Below are positions 1 through 9,344 of a stretch of DNA of 64,000 nt, one piece after another. The DNA comes from Ferroacidibacillus organovorans (GTDB lineage Bacteria > Bacillota > Bacilli > Alicyclobacillales > SLC66). Location of the stretch: the NCBI RefSeq assembly GCF_001642725.1, contig NZ_LSUQ01000002.1, positions 62,001 to 126,000 of the forward strand, written 5' to 3'. The notes beneath the pieces were generated by a model that was given only the letters and a program-made list of their open reading frames with translations, made no database searches and was not told where the DNA came from. Position 1 is the stretch's first letter; every line of letters begins with the position of its first letter. The position numbers were made by a program, and so were the translations under genes.

Positions 1-479
1 ATCAAAAGTTCCAGCGCTTCAGGTGTAAACGCGTCAATCCCTGAAGACGCGACATTAAGAATGCCGAGCGGCTTCCCTTTGCTGCGCAGCGGAATGCTCG
101 CGTGAAACAAAAGTCCCTGTGTATCCCCGACGGCGTCGCGCAATCGGCTACAGCGCACAAGGTTAATCGCCCGATCGAGTTCCCCTTGGATAAACTGATT
201 CTGACACTCGCACCAACCTGTTTTCAGCGCAGCCTCATCATCCCATGCCAAAGCAGGAGGTAAGCCGCTCGCACCAACCTCGACAAATGCGTGGTAGTTC
301 TCGTCATACCGAAAGACCCACGCCGTTTGCAATCCAAGTTCCTGCGCCAAGCGCGAAAGAATCGCCTCCATGGCGGATGGAATATCGCTCGTGTCATTCA
401 ATGCTTCTGCAGTATCTTTGAGCAGTTCAATCTGGGACGCTTTTTTTAGATACGCATCCCCGGCAAACGCGTTGTCCAT
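1..479 (-). CDS. GAF-domain sensor protein, 3' end outside window
   Basis: Reading leftwards from an ATG at 479 the frame stays open to the window edge (about 159 residues), so the C-terminus is missing. The start is MDNAFAGDAYLKKASQIELL, a short helix of the kind that precedes a GAF domain. A GAF-like fold follows from about residue 25, with features such as LGLQTAWVFRYDE and SIPLRSKGKPLGILNVAS, the latter typical of the conserved last strands of GAF domains. In Firmicutes this arrangement usually belongs to a NarL/DegS-type sensor histidine kinase, but the kinase part is not in the window, so the output is unknown. An in-frame TTG lies three codons upstream of the ATG (residues LSE before M) and could be the real start; no strong Shine-Dalgarno sequence separates the two. 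It is divergent from the gene at 651. Confidence 0.75.
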   Translation of the reverse strand, partial: MDNAFAGDAYLKKASQIELLKDTAEALNDTSDIPSAMEAILSRLAQELGLQTAWVFRYDENYHAFVEVGASGLPPALAWDDEAALKTGWCECQNQFIQGELDRAINLVRCSRLRDAVGDTQGLLFHASIPLRSKGKPLGILNVASSGIDAFTPEALELL

Positions 480-650
480 TTCGCTCAAGCCCCGTTCGCA
501 GTTTCTTTTAAAAGTGTAGCAGAAATCACCGCGCAAGAGATACGTTTGCGCGAAGTCCTACGTCCAATGGCGTATGGAGAATCTGCGATTCCTGCGTTAT
601 GGTCAATGGAGAGAGACAAAACGAGAGTTAGAAAATGGAGGCTTTGAAAC

Positions 651-2024
651 ATGCATCAAACCTATCCGTGGAACCCAAAAACGCTTGAACGTCTGTGTGA
701 AATCGAAGACCTTTCTCCCCATTCCATCCTCCCGTGGATTCGCGCCATGCGGGCCGACGAATGGTCTGACAGCGACATCCACCGTTTGCTTGCGCTCGCC
801 TCTGCGCGCTCGATTGATCATCACGGTCCATTCATCGGTCACGGCACGTTTAACGGCGGCCCCGTGCTGCGCGCATCGTCCATCCTCTCCCCACACTTCA
901 AAGACTTGGCCCTCTTGCAAACGGCTGTCTACGTCGTTGAACTCTTCAATCACCCGAACTACGGCCCGTATCGACTGATGGCGATGAACCCTGTCATGGA
1001 AGAAACGCTCGATCGCTCAAAGCAGGCATGGATGGAAGATGTCGAATCTGGCCAAAGGCCCCTGCAATCTGAACATCGCGTGGTCGGCTTGTTCAAAGCC
1101 ATGGGAAAGCAGATTCGCTGGCTGTTGACAGAAGCCGCGCTTCGCCAATACCCTGAGAACGAACACCGCTTGCTCATGGTCCATCGCGCCTGTCAACTGC
1201 TTGACGACACCAACGGATGGAACGAAGCCGAACCACTTCTGCGCGCAGCCGTGCAGTATCTCGCCTCGCGCCCGAATACCCAGTTCACGTCTGAAAAACT
1301 CAGCTTCCTTCCACAGTGGCCAGAAGCAGGAAGGGCTGACGCGACGCTCGTGGCGCGCGCCATCGAACAACTCGCCGAGGTGGCGTACGGTCAAGAGGTG
1401 GATGTCCTTTTAGAACTGATCGCATCCGGCGCGAGTGGCACCTCTCTCCATGAAGCGATCGCTTTGACATCATCCGATTGGCTGCGGCGGACGCACTTTG
1501 ACGCACACGCTGTCACCGGTGTGCACTGTGCGCTTGATCTCTTGTCCGATAAGGAAACGCCGGCAAATCTGCGCGCATTGGCGGGAACCCTCGCCCTGTC
1601 GAGTTCACGCGCGCGACGACAAAAGGAAAACAGGGATGCGTGGCGCATACCCTTACCCGTAGAGGGAAAGGCGATCCTTCTCGACGAGGTCAGAACCATT
1701 GTGCTGAGTGACCCTGAGGGACAGCGGGCGGCACAGGCGGCAGGAAACTTTGTCCGCTCAGGCGGCGACGCCACTTCTCTCGCGCGCAGCCTGATGGAAA
1801 TCGCACTGACCACATCCGGGCCGTTTGACGCGATTCACAATGTAAAGATGCTCTGGGGGCTCCTCCTTGAGACACAGCGTTCAACACTGCCACAACAGGC
1901 GTGGGTGCATCTTGCGGCTGGCGCAAGAGTAGTGGCAGAGACAGCCGCTGCCGAAAAAGAGAAAGCCGCGCCGATTCTCACGCAGTGGAAGGAGTCATTG
2001 GACTGGAACACGCCCGACATCTAA
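651..2024 (+). CDS. Hypothetical protein, 457 aa, mostly helical
   Basis: I do not recognise a family. The ATG at 651 is preceded by a good GGAGG at suitable spacing. The protein has no signal peptide and no membrane segment, so it should be cytoplasmic. It is rich in Leu, Ala and Arg with regularly spaced helices over residues 100-450, which could be a HEAT-like helical repeat. The only motif that stands out is IDHHGPFIGHGTF near residue 57, with three His in a Gly-rich stretch. Its 3' end overlaps the likely start of the downstream MFS transporter, suggesting translational coupling and a shared transcript. The function could relate to the transporter but nothing in the sequence shows how. 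Confidence 0.7.
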   Translation: MHQTYPWNPKTLERLCEIEDLSPHSILPWIRAMRADEWSDSDIHRLLALASARSIDHHGPFIGHGTFNGGPVLRASSILSPHFKDLALLQTAVYVVELFNHPNYGPYRLMAMNPVMEETLDRSKQAWMEDVESGQRPLQSEHRVVGLFKAMGKQIRWLLTEAALRQYPENEHRLLMVHRACQLLDDTNGWNEAEPLLRAAVQYLASRPNTQFTSEKLSFLPQWPEAGRADATLVARAIEQLAEVAYGQEVDVLLELIASGASGTSLHEAIALTSSDWLRRTHFDAHAVTGVHCALDLLSDKETPANLRALAGTLALSSSRARRQKENRDAWRIPLPVEGKAILLDEVRTIVLSDPEGQRAAQAAGNFVRSGGDATSLARSLMEIALTTSGPFDAIHNVKMLWGLLLETQRSTLPQQAWVHLAAGARVVAETAAAEKEKAAPILTQWKESLDWNTPDI

Positions 2025-3220
2025 CATCACCTACTCGCATCGCATTCACGCTCGCCGTCAGCCGAGGCTTCTCTGCGCTCGGCGGGCAGATCGCGCTCAC
2101 CATTTTGCCTGTGATCGTCTATCTCATCAGCCACTCGCTGGCACAAGCCGGGCTGGTGCTTGGAGCTCGCCTGCTGATCTCTACGATCTCAACGCCGATT
2201 TCCGGCGTGTTCGCCGATCGCATGAACCAAAAAACGCTGATGCTCGCGTCAAACAGCGCGCGCATCGCGCTTTTTGCCTTGATGGCGCAGCTTCACTCGA
2301 TTCCCCTGCTCGCAATTCTCATCGCGATAACGGCCGTCGGCGGCATGCTTGAGGCTACATCCGTCGCGAGCCTTACGCCAAAGATTGTGCGTGCAGCCGA
2401 ACTTCCGCGCGCCAACGCCATCCTCAGTTCAGCGCTCAATCTCGCGTTTATTGGCGGGCCCCTGCTAAGCGGAGTCATTGTCGCGCGACTCTCTGCCCAT
2501 TGGGGATTTTACGCCGCGGCACTCACTCAGGTCATCGCGCTCCTCGCCACGATGACCCTGCCGACGCATCCGCGCGATGAGACCGTTTCTGCGCAAACAA
2601 AAAACGTCACCTCTCAACTGTTCGATGGGTTGACGTTTGTGTTTCAAGACCGCTTTCTCACGCTCATGCTCACGGTGTACAGCGTGTTTATCCTCGGATT
2701 GACGGCATTCAACGTTCTCGCCGTCGGTCTTTCCTACCACTTTCACATGAGCGGCTACGGTTACGGGATTCTCATCGCGGCGCAAGGGGCTGGCATGCTC
2801 ATCGTCACCTTTTTGTCCGCCAAGTGGATCAAGACGTCCTCGATCGTACCGCTGTTCTTGATCAACATGCCCATCCAGGGACTGTCGATTCTCGCCATCG
2901 CCTTATCCAAGTCGTTTCTGCTCTGCGCATTCTTCGCCTTTATCCAAGGCGTCGGCTGGGGCATGGAGCAGGCGAGTGTCATGACCGTGCTGCAACTGCG
3001 CATTCCCTTAGCGTTGCAGGGGCGCACCATCGGCCTCTTTTTCTCTGCGCTCAGCATCGCAGAAACGGTCGGCGTCATTCTTTTTGGCTGGCTCGGCGGC
3101 CAGATCGGAGATGCGGCGGCACTCGCGACCGCAGGCCTTCTCTCCACCGTTTTTGCGATTCTTGCGATCTTTTTGCTGCGACCACACTTGCGCGACGTAA
3201 ATGTTGACGCGGCGCACTAA
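1985..3220 (+). CDS. MFS transporter, 12-TM exporter type
   Basis: Integral membrane protein of the major facilitator superfamily with about 12 hydrophobic segments. Features are a first helix starting SRGFSALGGQIALTILPV, the loop-2/3 signature region GVFADRMNQKTLML with the DR pair after helix 2, and a central loop near residue 200. It resembles the MFS group that includes macrolide and enterobactin exporters, so efflux of a small molecule is likely; the substrate is not deducible. The start is uncertain. The frame is open upstream to 1901; GTG at 1985 lies inside the previous gene, while a strong GGAAGGAG at 1987-1994 is ideally placed for a CTG at 2003. Either choice overlaps the upstream gene and implies coupling. 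The 3' end converges on HMG-CoA lyase with only 22 bases between. Confidence 0.85.
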   Translation: MEGVIGLEHARHLTSPTRIAFTLAVSRGFSALGGQIALTILPVIVYLISHSLAQAGLVLGARLLISTISTPISGVFADRMNQKTLMLASNSARIALFALMAQLHSIPLLAILIAITAVGGMLEATSVASLTPKIVRAAELPRANAILSSALNLAFIGGPLLSGVIVARLSAHWGFYAAALTQVIALLATMTLPTHPRDETVSAQTKNVTSQLFDGLTFVFQDRFLTLMLTVYSVFILGLTAFNVLAVGLSYHFHMSGYGYGILIAAQGAGMLIVTFLSAKWIKTSSIVPLFLINMPIQGLSILAIALSKSFLLCAFFAFIQGVGWGMEQASVMTVLQLRIPLALQGRTIGLFFSALSIAETVGVILFGWLGGQIGDAAALATAGLLSTVFAILAIFLLRPHLRDVNVDAAH

Positions 3221-3242
3221 ACCCGCGTGGGAAGCGAACGCA

Positions 3243-4130
3243 CTAGATCCGTGTCGATAGCGATCGCGCAAAAGAAACAGTCTCAGCATGCAAGTCAATC
3301 CCGGTGTGAATGCCCATTTTATCCAGCATGGCAAGCACGTCCTCCGTTGCGACATTGCCGGTCGCTCCCGGCGAAAAGGGGCAGCCCCCGAGGCCGCCTG
3401 TCGACGCGTCGAAACGGTCGATTCCCGCAAGCAGCGCCGCGTACACATTGGCGAGTGCGAGTTTTGACGTGTCGTGAAAGTGTCCGACAAACGGCATCTC
3501 CGGATAGGCTTCCTTCAGCGACTGACACCTCTCAAACACCTCTTGCGGATGTGCTTGGCCGTTTGTGTCTCCAAGATCGATCTCATCCGCGCCAAGATCG
3601 ACAAACCGCTTCACCACGTGATCGACCTCATCATAAGAAACCGATCCCTGATAAGGACAGTGCCACACCGTCGAGACGTACGCGCGGACGAACACCCCGC
3701 GCTGTTTGGCGCGCGCGAATAACGGTTCGCATTCGGCCAGGGATTCGTCCGTCGTGCGATTCACATTCTTTTGATTGAACGCGTTACTCGCGCCGATGAA
3801 CACGGCAATCTGCGGCACGTCCGCCGCGAGCGCGCGCTCCAATGCCTTAAGGTTTGGCGTGAGCGTGATATACGTGATGCCCAGTTGGTTGCAGTACGAA
3901 ACGATCGCTTCCGCATCCGCCATTTGCGGCACCCATTTCGGGTGAACGAAGGACGTCGTCTCGATGCGCCGAAAGCCGGCCTTTGACAGGCGCAAAATGA
4001 GCTCTTTCTTCTTATCCACCGAAACGAGCACCGGTTCGTTCTGAAGCCCGTCACGCGGCGACACATCGATCATCTCCACCTGACGCGGCAACGGCGTGCC
4101 ATTGTCACGCACGGGAATCGTTGGCCTCAT
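3243..4130 (-). CDS. mvaB: Hydroxymethylglutaryl-CoA lyase
   Basis: Cleaves HMG-CoA to acetyl-CoA and acetoacetate in leucine and ketone-body catabolism; cytoplasmic TIM-barrel enzyme of the DRE-TIM (HMGL-like) family. The start SPRDGLQNEP (about residue 25) carries the metal and substrate binding Arg-Asp pair, HFHDTSKLALANVYAAL holds the His pair of the metal site, and GGLGGCPFSPGATGNVATED is the classic HMG-CoA lyase signature with the catalytic Cys. At 295 aa it is full length. AAGAGGTG precedes the ATG at 4130. It follows the GH43 gene by about 50 bases on the same strand and may be read through from the sugar operon, although there is no functional link. No other leucine-degradation genes are nearby, apart from an acyl-CoA synthetase 41 kb away. 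Confidence 0.93.
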   Translation of the reverse strand: MRPTIPVRDNGTPLPRQVEMIDVSPRDGLQNEPVLVSVDKKKELILRLSKAGFRRIETTSFVHPKWVPQMADAEAIVSYCNQLGITYITLTPNLKALERALAADVPQIAVFIGASNAFNQKNVNRTTDESLAECEPLFARAKQRGVFVRAYVSTVWHCPYQGSVSYDEVDHVVKRFVDLGADEIDLGDTNGQAHPQEVFERCQSLKEAYPEMPFVGHFHDTSKLALANVYAALLAGIDRFDASTGGLGGCPFSPGATGNVATEDVLAMLDKMGIHTGIDLHAETVSFARSLSTRI

Positions 4131-4181
4131 GTTTTTTCACCTCTTCGCCGAAAGCTTGGACGTTTTTATGGCGGTTTCTCT

Positions 4182-5588
4182 TTAAACCCTCTTCGTCGTG
4201 AGCTGAATGAACGAGACGCTTGCGGCAAGCGGACCCTCGTAGATTTCAATGGAAGAATTCCCTTTGGGCAGCGTCACATCCATCTCGAGCACGCTGTATT
4301 GATTCGCAAGCGGTTGCGTCTTGTCCGTCTGTGGAAAGGAGAGCGGCAATTGCGGCTGACCGTTGATCACAAGGTTTTGCATTGTACTCGCACCTGTGAT
4401 GTTCCGATAGCGCACAAACATCCCATACGTTCCGGCGCTTGCCACATGCACACGGAATATGGCCGTCGTCTTTTTCTGCTTCACAGGCACATACGTCACT
4501 CGGTTCGGCTTTTCACCCTGCGGAAGCGCAAGCGCCGTACCGAGTGGATCTGGTTTTCCAAAGTCCGGTGTCCCATTTTTATTCCAGGTGAACGGCTGCG
4601 CGCGAATGGTTCGATCCCACCCTGATTGATCATAGCGCGCCGCATGGTAAATCATCCAATTCTGTTTTCCATTCTCACTCACAACAAACGAGGCGCGCCC
4701 GGGTCCGTATACACCGTTTGCAGAAGAAAACACAGGACTTGGATTTTTGACCCAATCCCTTGGATTCAGCGAATTGCTCCCGCGCAGTGTAAGCATCCCG
4801 AGGTTATACCCATTCTTCCAACTCGCATTTGCCGAGTAGATGATGAACGTCTTCCCGCCGTGTTGAAGGGACACGGGACCTTCATTAATCGGCGCGACAC
4901 TTTTTTCCCACGCATACGTCGGTGAAGAAATGACCACACCAGAGCCACTTATTTCCGTAGGTGATCGCATCGGTGCAATAAACAATCGCTGCACTTGATT
5001 CCTTGGATTCAGCCAACCAGACCACAAAAAATACAGCTTCCCGTGTAAATCCAGGATATTCGGATCAATCATCCACTGATTGGCCGGATCATGCACCTCA
5101 CCGACAAAGCGGTATGATCCAAGTGGGTTTGACGTATTACTCTCCAAAACGTAGTCCCTGTGTGTCGCGTTATTTCCTTGCACATCCGCCGCAAAATAAA
5201 TGTACCAGTGTCCCCCAAAGCGATACAACTCCGGCGACCAGATATCCGTTAAATTGCTTTGCGCCCCACTCGGCGACCAAACGATCGCTTGCGACCCAGC
5301 GGCAATGTTTGTGATGCTGCTCGATTTCCAAAGCGTCACATTGCTTCCCGTCGTTGCAGTTAGAATATAGGACCCTTCCCACTTCATCATGAAAGGATCC
5401 GCATTTCCATCCATGATCGGATTGTAAAATGATTTGGATAACACTCCTGAATGTAGCGCGTTTGCAGCAGAACCACGTCGCTGAACGCTTGCATCCACCC
5501 CGTTTGCGCCCATCGCGAATGTAGCCATCGTAATCAGCATTGCAGATCCGGCGATTCGAGAAACGTAGCGAGTAGAGATACGCAACAA
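4182..5588 (-). CDS. Secreted GH43 glycosidase (arabinofuranosidase/xylosidase type) with C-terminal beta-sandwich
   Basis: Glycoside hydrolase family 43, probably cleaving arabinose or xylose side groups from plant oligosaccharides outside the cell. TTG at 5588 is chosen because GGAGGTGG lies seven bases upstream and a signal peptide follows directly (RISTRYVSRIAGSAMLITMA then AMGANGVDA); the longer open frame would overlap the GH2 gene. The family's three acids are visible: base Asp in GNADPF (about residue 64), pKa-modulating Asp in WMIDPN (about 175) and acid Glu in INEGPV (about 236). The last about 120 residues form a CBM6/CBM35-like jelly-roll (GTYGMFVRYRN, SSIEIYEGP). It is the last gene of the ABC/GH2/GH43 operon, 40 bases after GH2. 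The exact substrate cannot be read from sequence. Confidence 0.88.
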   Translation of the reverse strand: MLRISTRYVSRIAGSAMLITMATFAMGANGVDASVQRRGSAANALHSGVLSKSFYNPIMDGNADPFMMKWEGSYILTATTGSNVTLWKSSSITNIAAGSQAIVWSPSGAQSNLTDIWSPELYRFGGHWYIYFAADVQGNNATHRDYVLESNTSNPLGSYRFVGEVHDPANQWMIDPNILDLHGKLYFLWSGWLNPRNQVQRLFIAPMRSPTEISGSGVVISSPTYAWEKSVAPINEGPVSLQHGGKTFIIYSANASWKNGYNLGMLTLRGSNSLNPRDWVKNPSPVFSSANGVYGPGRASFVVSENGKQNWMIYHAARYDQSGWDRTIRAQPFTWNKNGTPDFGKPDPLGTALALPQGEKPNRVTYVPVKQKKTTAIFRVHVASAGTYGMFVRYRNITGASTMQNLVINGQPQLPLSFPQTDKTQPLANQYSVLEMDVTLPKGNSSIEIYEGPLAASVSFIQLTTKRV

Positions 5589-5628
5589 ATGTCCACCTCC
5601 AACTGCGTGCTTCAGATTCACCCTCTGC

Positions 5629-7446
5629 TCAAAGGTCCGCAGGGATACCTCGCCCTTCCGTGATCGCGCGGATCGTTTCAAGCGGCACCTTTGGCTTGCG
5701 ATCATACGTCAAAAGACCGTTGATCTCCTGCTCTACATCAGTCAACTGTGTATAGCAAAAACCTTGTATGACAGGAGACTCAATCATCGCAGAGACGACT
5801 GCCGCGTAACGCTGGATAAAATCATCGTCAGACTTGGCAGAGGAATAGCCCCAACCGTTCCAGTCGCTTTTTTTAAACGAAATGCCACCCATCTCCGTGA
5901 CCATGATCGGTTCACCGCGGTAGTGATACCCGGGAGAATACACCAACCGCTGTCCTGGCGTAGAGGACACGGCGACGTCAGACGATGCATAGCGCGTTTG
6001 CAGCACCTGTTTTTCACTCTCATAATCGTGAATCGTACAAAGATCTGAAACTGTGTGTTCCCAGCCATCGTTTGAGATGACCAACCGCGTCGTGTCAAGC
6101 GCTTTGGTCAGGTGATACAGCGATGTAAGATACGCCCGTTGTCGATGATCCGCAAGGAGTCCTGGTACGCCCCAGCTTTCATTCAACGGAACCCACGCAA
6201 CGATACACGGATGGTTGTAATCCCGCTCCACAGCCTGTTGCCACTCTGCAACGAGCCGCTTTACAGCCACCTCTGAATAAACGTACGTATTTGCCATTTC
6301 ACCCCATACGGTCAGACCCAACTTGTCACACCAGTAGAGGTAGCGGGGATCTTCAATCTTTTGGTGCTTTCGCGCGCCGTTAAATCCCATCGCCTTGGTC
6401 AATTCAATGTCCTGACGAATCGCCTCATCACTCGGTGGCGTCAATATACCATCGGGAAAGTACCCCTGATCGAGCACCATGCGCATGAAGTATGGCCGAT
6501 TATTGAGCATGACTTTCCCATTTTCGACCGCGATCTTGCGCAGTCCAAAGTATCCCTTGACTTGATCTACCACGCGTCCATCCGCGACAAGTGAGTAGGT
6601 GATATCATACAGGTGCGGCTGTTCAGGACTCCACGCGTGCACCGAATGATGAGCTCCCGCACTTAAACTGACACGCAAGGTGGAAGCCTCATTCGTCAGG
6701 AGGGAACGACCATGCGCGATCCGCTCTTCCCCAAAGTCAATCTCCACATGCAGTTCATAAGCAGATGTCGCAACAGTACCAAACCCTCCCAATGTCACGT
6801 TTAGGTCGATCGCCTTCTCATCGAGAAGTGGCGTGATCTTCACGCGCTCAAGATGCAGAATGGACCGTGCCTCAAGCCACACCGTTTGCCAGATGCCTGT
6901 CGTCCGTGTGTAAAAAATACTTGTCGAATGCTCTTCCCAATACTGTTTTCCGCGCGGTTGCGCGAGATCACGACTATTGTCATGCGCGCGCACGACAACT
7001 GCATTCTGCTCTGTGCGCAGCAATTCGGTGATATCCGCTGAAAATGGAGTGTGTCCACCTTCGTGCACCGCAGCGACCTCCCCATTCACCCAGACCGTCG
7101 CAGCATAATCGACCGCCCCAAAGTGCAGGATAATCCGCTTACCCGCAAAAGAGGAAGGCACCTCAACGCTTCGCCTGTACCAAACGATATCGTGAAATGA
7201 AGATTCACCGATGCCGCTTAAACGGCTTTGAAACGCAAACGGGACGGTGATTCTCTGAGAAAAAGTATGCTCGCGATGCCACCGTTCTTGTAGACCGCGA
7301 TTTTCATCATCAAACTCAAACTCCCACACGCCATTCAGATTGAGATACTCTTGTCTATAAAACTGAGGATTCGGATGTTCTGATCTTGGCATATCACTCT
7401 CAGTTAAATGCATTTCTGAGTTTCTCATCGTGGATGTCTCTGGCAT
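5629..7446 (-). CDS. Glycoside hydrolase family 2 (beta-galactosidase/glucuronidase type)
   Basis: Cytoplasmic retaining glycosidase of 605 aa with the usual GH2 order: N-terminal sugar-binding jelly-roll (about 30-195, with LNGVWEFEFDDEN and AATVWVNG), immunoglobulin-like domain (about 200-305), then a TIM barrel. The acid/base Glu is in PLNESWG (about 423) and the nucleophile Glu in MVTEMGGISF (about 518). There is no signal peptide, so it acts on imported oligosaccharides. GAGGAG lies nine bases before the ATG at 7446. It sits 53 bases after the inner permease gene, so import by the upstream ABC system followed by hydrolysis is the natural reading. The shorter GH2 architecture resembles beta-glucuronidase/beta-galactosidase BgaA-type enzymes; the specificity (galactoside, glucuronide or arabinoside) is uncertain. 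Confidence 0.93.
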   Translation of the reverse strand: MPETSTMRNSEMHLTESDMPRSEHPNPQFYRQEYLNLNGVWEFEFDDENRGLQERWHREHTFSQRITVPFAFQSRLSGIGESSFHDIVWYRRSVEVPSSFAGKRIILHFGAVDYAATVWVNGEVAAVHEGGHTPFSADITELLRTEQNAVVVRAHDNSRDLAQPRGKQYWEEHSTSIFYTRTTGIWQTVWLEARSILHLERVKITPLLDEKAIDLNVTLGGFGTVATSAYELHVEIDFGEERIAHGRSLLTNEASTLRVSLSAGAHHSVHAWSPEQPHLYDITYSLVADGRVVDQVKGYFGLRKIAVENGKVMLNNRPYFMRMVLDQGYFPDGILTPPSDEAIRQDIELTKAMGFNGARKHQKIEDPRYLYWCDKLGLTVWGEMANTYVYSEVAVKRLVAEWQQAVERDYNHPCIVAWVPLNESWGVPGLLADHRQRAYLTSLYHLTKALDTTRLVISNDGWEHTVSDLCTIHDYESEKQVLQTRYASSDVAVSSTPGQRLVYSPGYHYRGEPIMVTEMGGISFKKSDWNGWGYSSAKSDDDFIQRYAAVVSAMIESPVIQGFCYTQLTDVEQEINGLLTYDRKPKVPLETIRAITEGRGIPADL

Positions 7447-7498
7447 GATGCTTCTCTCCTCAATCCATCATTCTCATACAATACAGAATCACAAAGAC

Positions 7499-8332
7499 TC
7501 ACAAATTGATCCCTGTTGTTGCGATTCCCTGCGTCAGCTGTTTTTGAGCAAATAAAAATGCGAGCAACATCGGGATGACAGAGCATAGTGTCAGCGCCAT
7601 AAGTAAAGAGTAGTTCGTGTTGTATTGGCCGACCGCCATGAGTTGAACTCCGACCGTCATGGTTCGCATGTCCTGCGATGTTGTTGAGACCAGCGGCCAA
7701 AAGAAATCATTGTAGACATTCATAAACGTGAGCAAACCAAGCGTGGCGCTCGCCGGAATACTGAGTGGCACGGCAATGCGCCACCAAAGTTGAAACTTGT
7801 TTACCCCATCCATCACAGCCGCCTCTTCCAACTCTTTAGGAATGCTCAAAAAAAACTGGTAGAGAAGAAATACGCCGAACGCATTGGCTGTATAGGGAAG
7901 AATGAGCACCCAATACGTATCTAGCATGTTGGCGCCCGCAAACTCAAGATAGAGCGGAATCAGCAAGGCAATGAACGGTACAACGAGCGAAGCGACGACG
8001 ATGTAAAAGATCACACGGCGACCAAAAAATTTCAGCCTTGCCAATGCAAACGCCGCCATGGAATCGATGATCATGACCAATACAGCGACTGTGACGCCGA
8101 CAAACAGGGAGTTTACGAGCCAGCGCAAGACAGACGCGCCTGATCCAGATGAAAAGATCGCCGAAAAATTGGCCAACGTGATGTGCGTTGGAATGAGGTG
8201 CCCGTCGAATGCATCCACCTGAGGCTTAAACGCGGTCGATACCATCCACACCAGCGGAAAGAGCATGAAGAGTGCACCGACAGACAAGAGGATGACTGCC
8301 AGCCACCGCGTGATTCGAGTTTTTGGATTCAC
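7499..8332 (-). CDS. Sugar ABC transporter permease, MalG type
   Basis: Inner-membrane subunit of a CUT1-family carbohydrate importer. It is 277 aa with six hydrophobic segments. The cytoplasmic EAA loop reads EEAAVMDGVNKFQLWWRIAVP, with the conserved E-A-A...D-G...G-like pattern that contacts the ATPase. The start overlaps the stop of the MalF-type partner by four bases (ATGA), showing tight coupling. The C-terminus QLTQGIATTGIN matches the usual 'Q-Gl-GA' end of MalG-like permeases. The operon has no ATPase of its own; the MsmX/UgpC-like ATPase at 35.4-36.6 kb is the only candidate in the window. Confidence 0.93.
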   Translation of the reverse strand: MNPKTRITRWLAVILLSVGALFMLFPLVWMVSTAFKPQVDAFDGHLIPTHITLANFSAIFSSGSGASVLRWLVNSLFVGVTVAVLVMIIDSMAAFALARLKFFGRRVIFYIVVASLVVPFIALLIPLYLEFAGANMLDTYWVLILPYTANAFGVFLLYQFFLSIPKELEEAAVMDGVNKFQLWWRIAVPLSIPASATLGLLTFMNVYNDFFWPLVSTTSQDMRTMTVGVQLMAVGQYNTNYSLLMALTLCSVIPMLLAFLFAQKQLTQGIATTGINL

Positions 8333-9270
8333 GACGCTCGCTCCCTCGTCAAGTGGTATTGAACGAATGAGATCGCAGCCAAGATGATCGCCATGAGGTA
8401 CGCCATCGCAGCCGCAGACCCCATATGCATGGCGTTGAAGCTCTGGTTATAGATCACCATGGTCAAAGGTTCCGTTGAAGATCCTGGTCCGCCTCCCGTC
8501 ATTAAGAGGGACTGCGCGAAGAGGTTAAAGGAAGAGATGGTGCTTGTCACGATGATGAATGCCAGCACATGCCTAACCTGAGGCAATGCGATGGACAAAA
8601 ACGTTCGCACTGCTCCCGCCCCGTCAAGCGCCGCCGCTTCCAAGGTGCTCTGCGGCAACTGCGTAAACCCCGCATATACGATGATCAGATTAAATCCAAG
8701 CGTCCGCCACACGGTTGCCATATCAATCGATAACCACGCCCACGGTTGTTCCACCAGCCACGGAATATGCGCGTGAAGAAAGTTGTTGACAGCACCACCT
8801 TGCGTCTGCAGCAACCATGTCCATAGACTCGTCACTGCGGTTACGGACAATACCGTCGGCAAAAAGTAGATGGAGCGAAAGAGTGTTTTGAAAGGGGAGC
8901 GATAGATAAGATACGCAAGCACGGTTGGGAGGACCAACAAAACTGGGACACTGATGATCACAAAAGTCACTGTGTTTTTAAGGCCAAGCCAAAATTGCTG
9001 AGCCGCCAATGTGTTCATGTTGAATAACGTCGCATACTGACTCCACCCGGCAAATCCCAGCGGCCCCGCAAGTGGATTCCAGTGATTCAGACTGACGATA
9101 AATCCAAACACGATCGGATACCCGACAAAGAGGCAGAAGGCAATCAAAAATGGCACGACAAAGAGAAATGAAGTGAATTGATCCACGATGATGCGAACCA
9201 TGGATCCCGACCTTCTTGATTTTCCCCTTTGCACCACCTTCTCAGGAGCCGTTTGCACTCTGAGTGCCAT
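8329..9270 (-). CDS. Sugar ABC transporter permease, MalF type
   Basis: Partner permease of the CUT1 importer, 313 aa, with six to seven membrane segments after a basic N-terminus (PEKVVQRGKSRRSGSMVR). The EAA loop LEAAALDGAGAVRTFLSIALP is intact. It starts at ATG 9270 behind AGGAGGTTG and ends in a four-base overlap with the MalG-type gene. An intercistronic hairpin (9307-9331) separates it from the binding-protein gene, which would fit higher expression of the binding protein than of the permeases. Confidence 0.93.
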   Translation of the reverse strand: MALRVQTAPEKVVQRGKSRRSGSMVRIIVDQFTSFLFVVPFLIAFCLFVGYPIVFGFIVSLNHWNPLAGPLGFAGWSQYATLFNMNTLAAQQFWLGLKNTVTFVIISVPVLLVLPTVLAYLIYRSPFKTLFRSIYFLPTVLSVTAVTSLWTWLLQTQGGAVNNFLHAHIPWLVEQPWAWLSIDMATVWRTLGFNLIIVYAGFTQLPQSTLEAAALDGAGAVRTFLSIALPQVRHVLAFIIVTSTISSFNLFAQSLLMTGGGPGSSTEPLTMVIYNQSFNAMHMGSAAAMAYLMAIILAAISFVQYHLTRERAS

Positions 9271-9306
9271 CGTACAACCTCCTTTTTGCTCTGATGCATA
9301 GGAGAA

Positions 9307-9331
9307 GGCGTCTCAGAACTGAGGAGACGCC
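9307..9331 (-). terminator. Intercistronic hairpin between binding protein and permease genes
   Basis: GGCGTCTC (9307-9314) pairs perfectly with GAGACGCC (9324-9331) across a nine-base loop. There is no T-run on the minus strand, so it is more likely an mRNA-stabilising or partial attenuator hairpin than a full terminator. Such elements are common between binding-protein and permease genes. Confidence 0.55.
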
Positions 9332-9344
9332 CCTGAGTCGTTGA

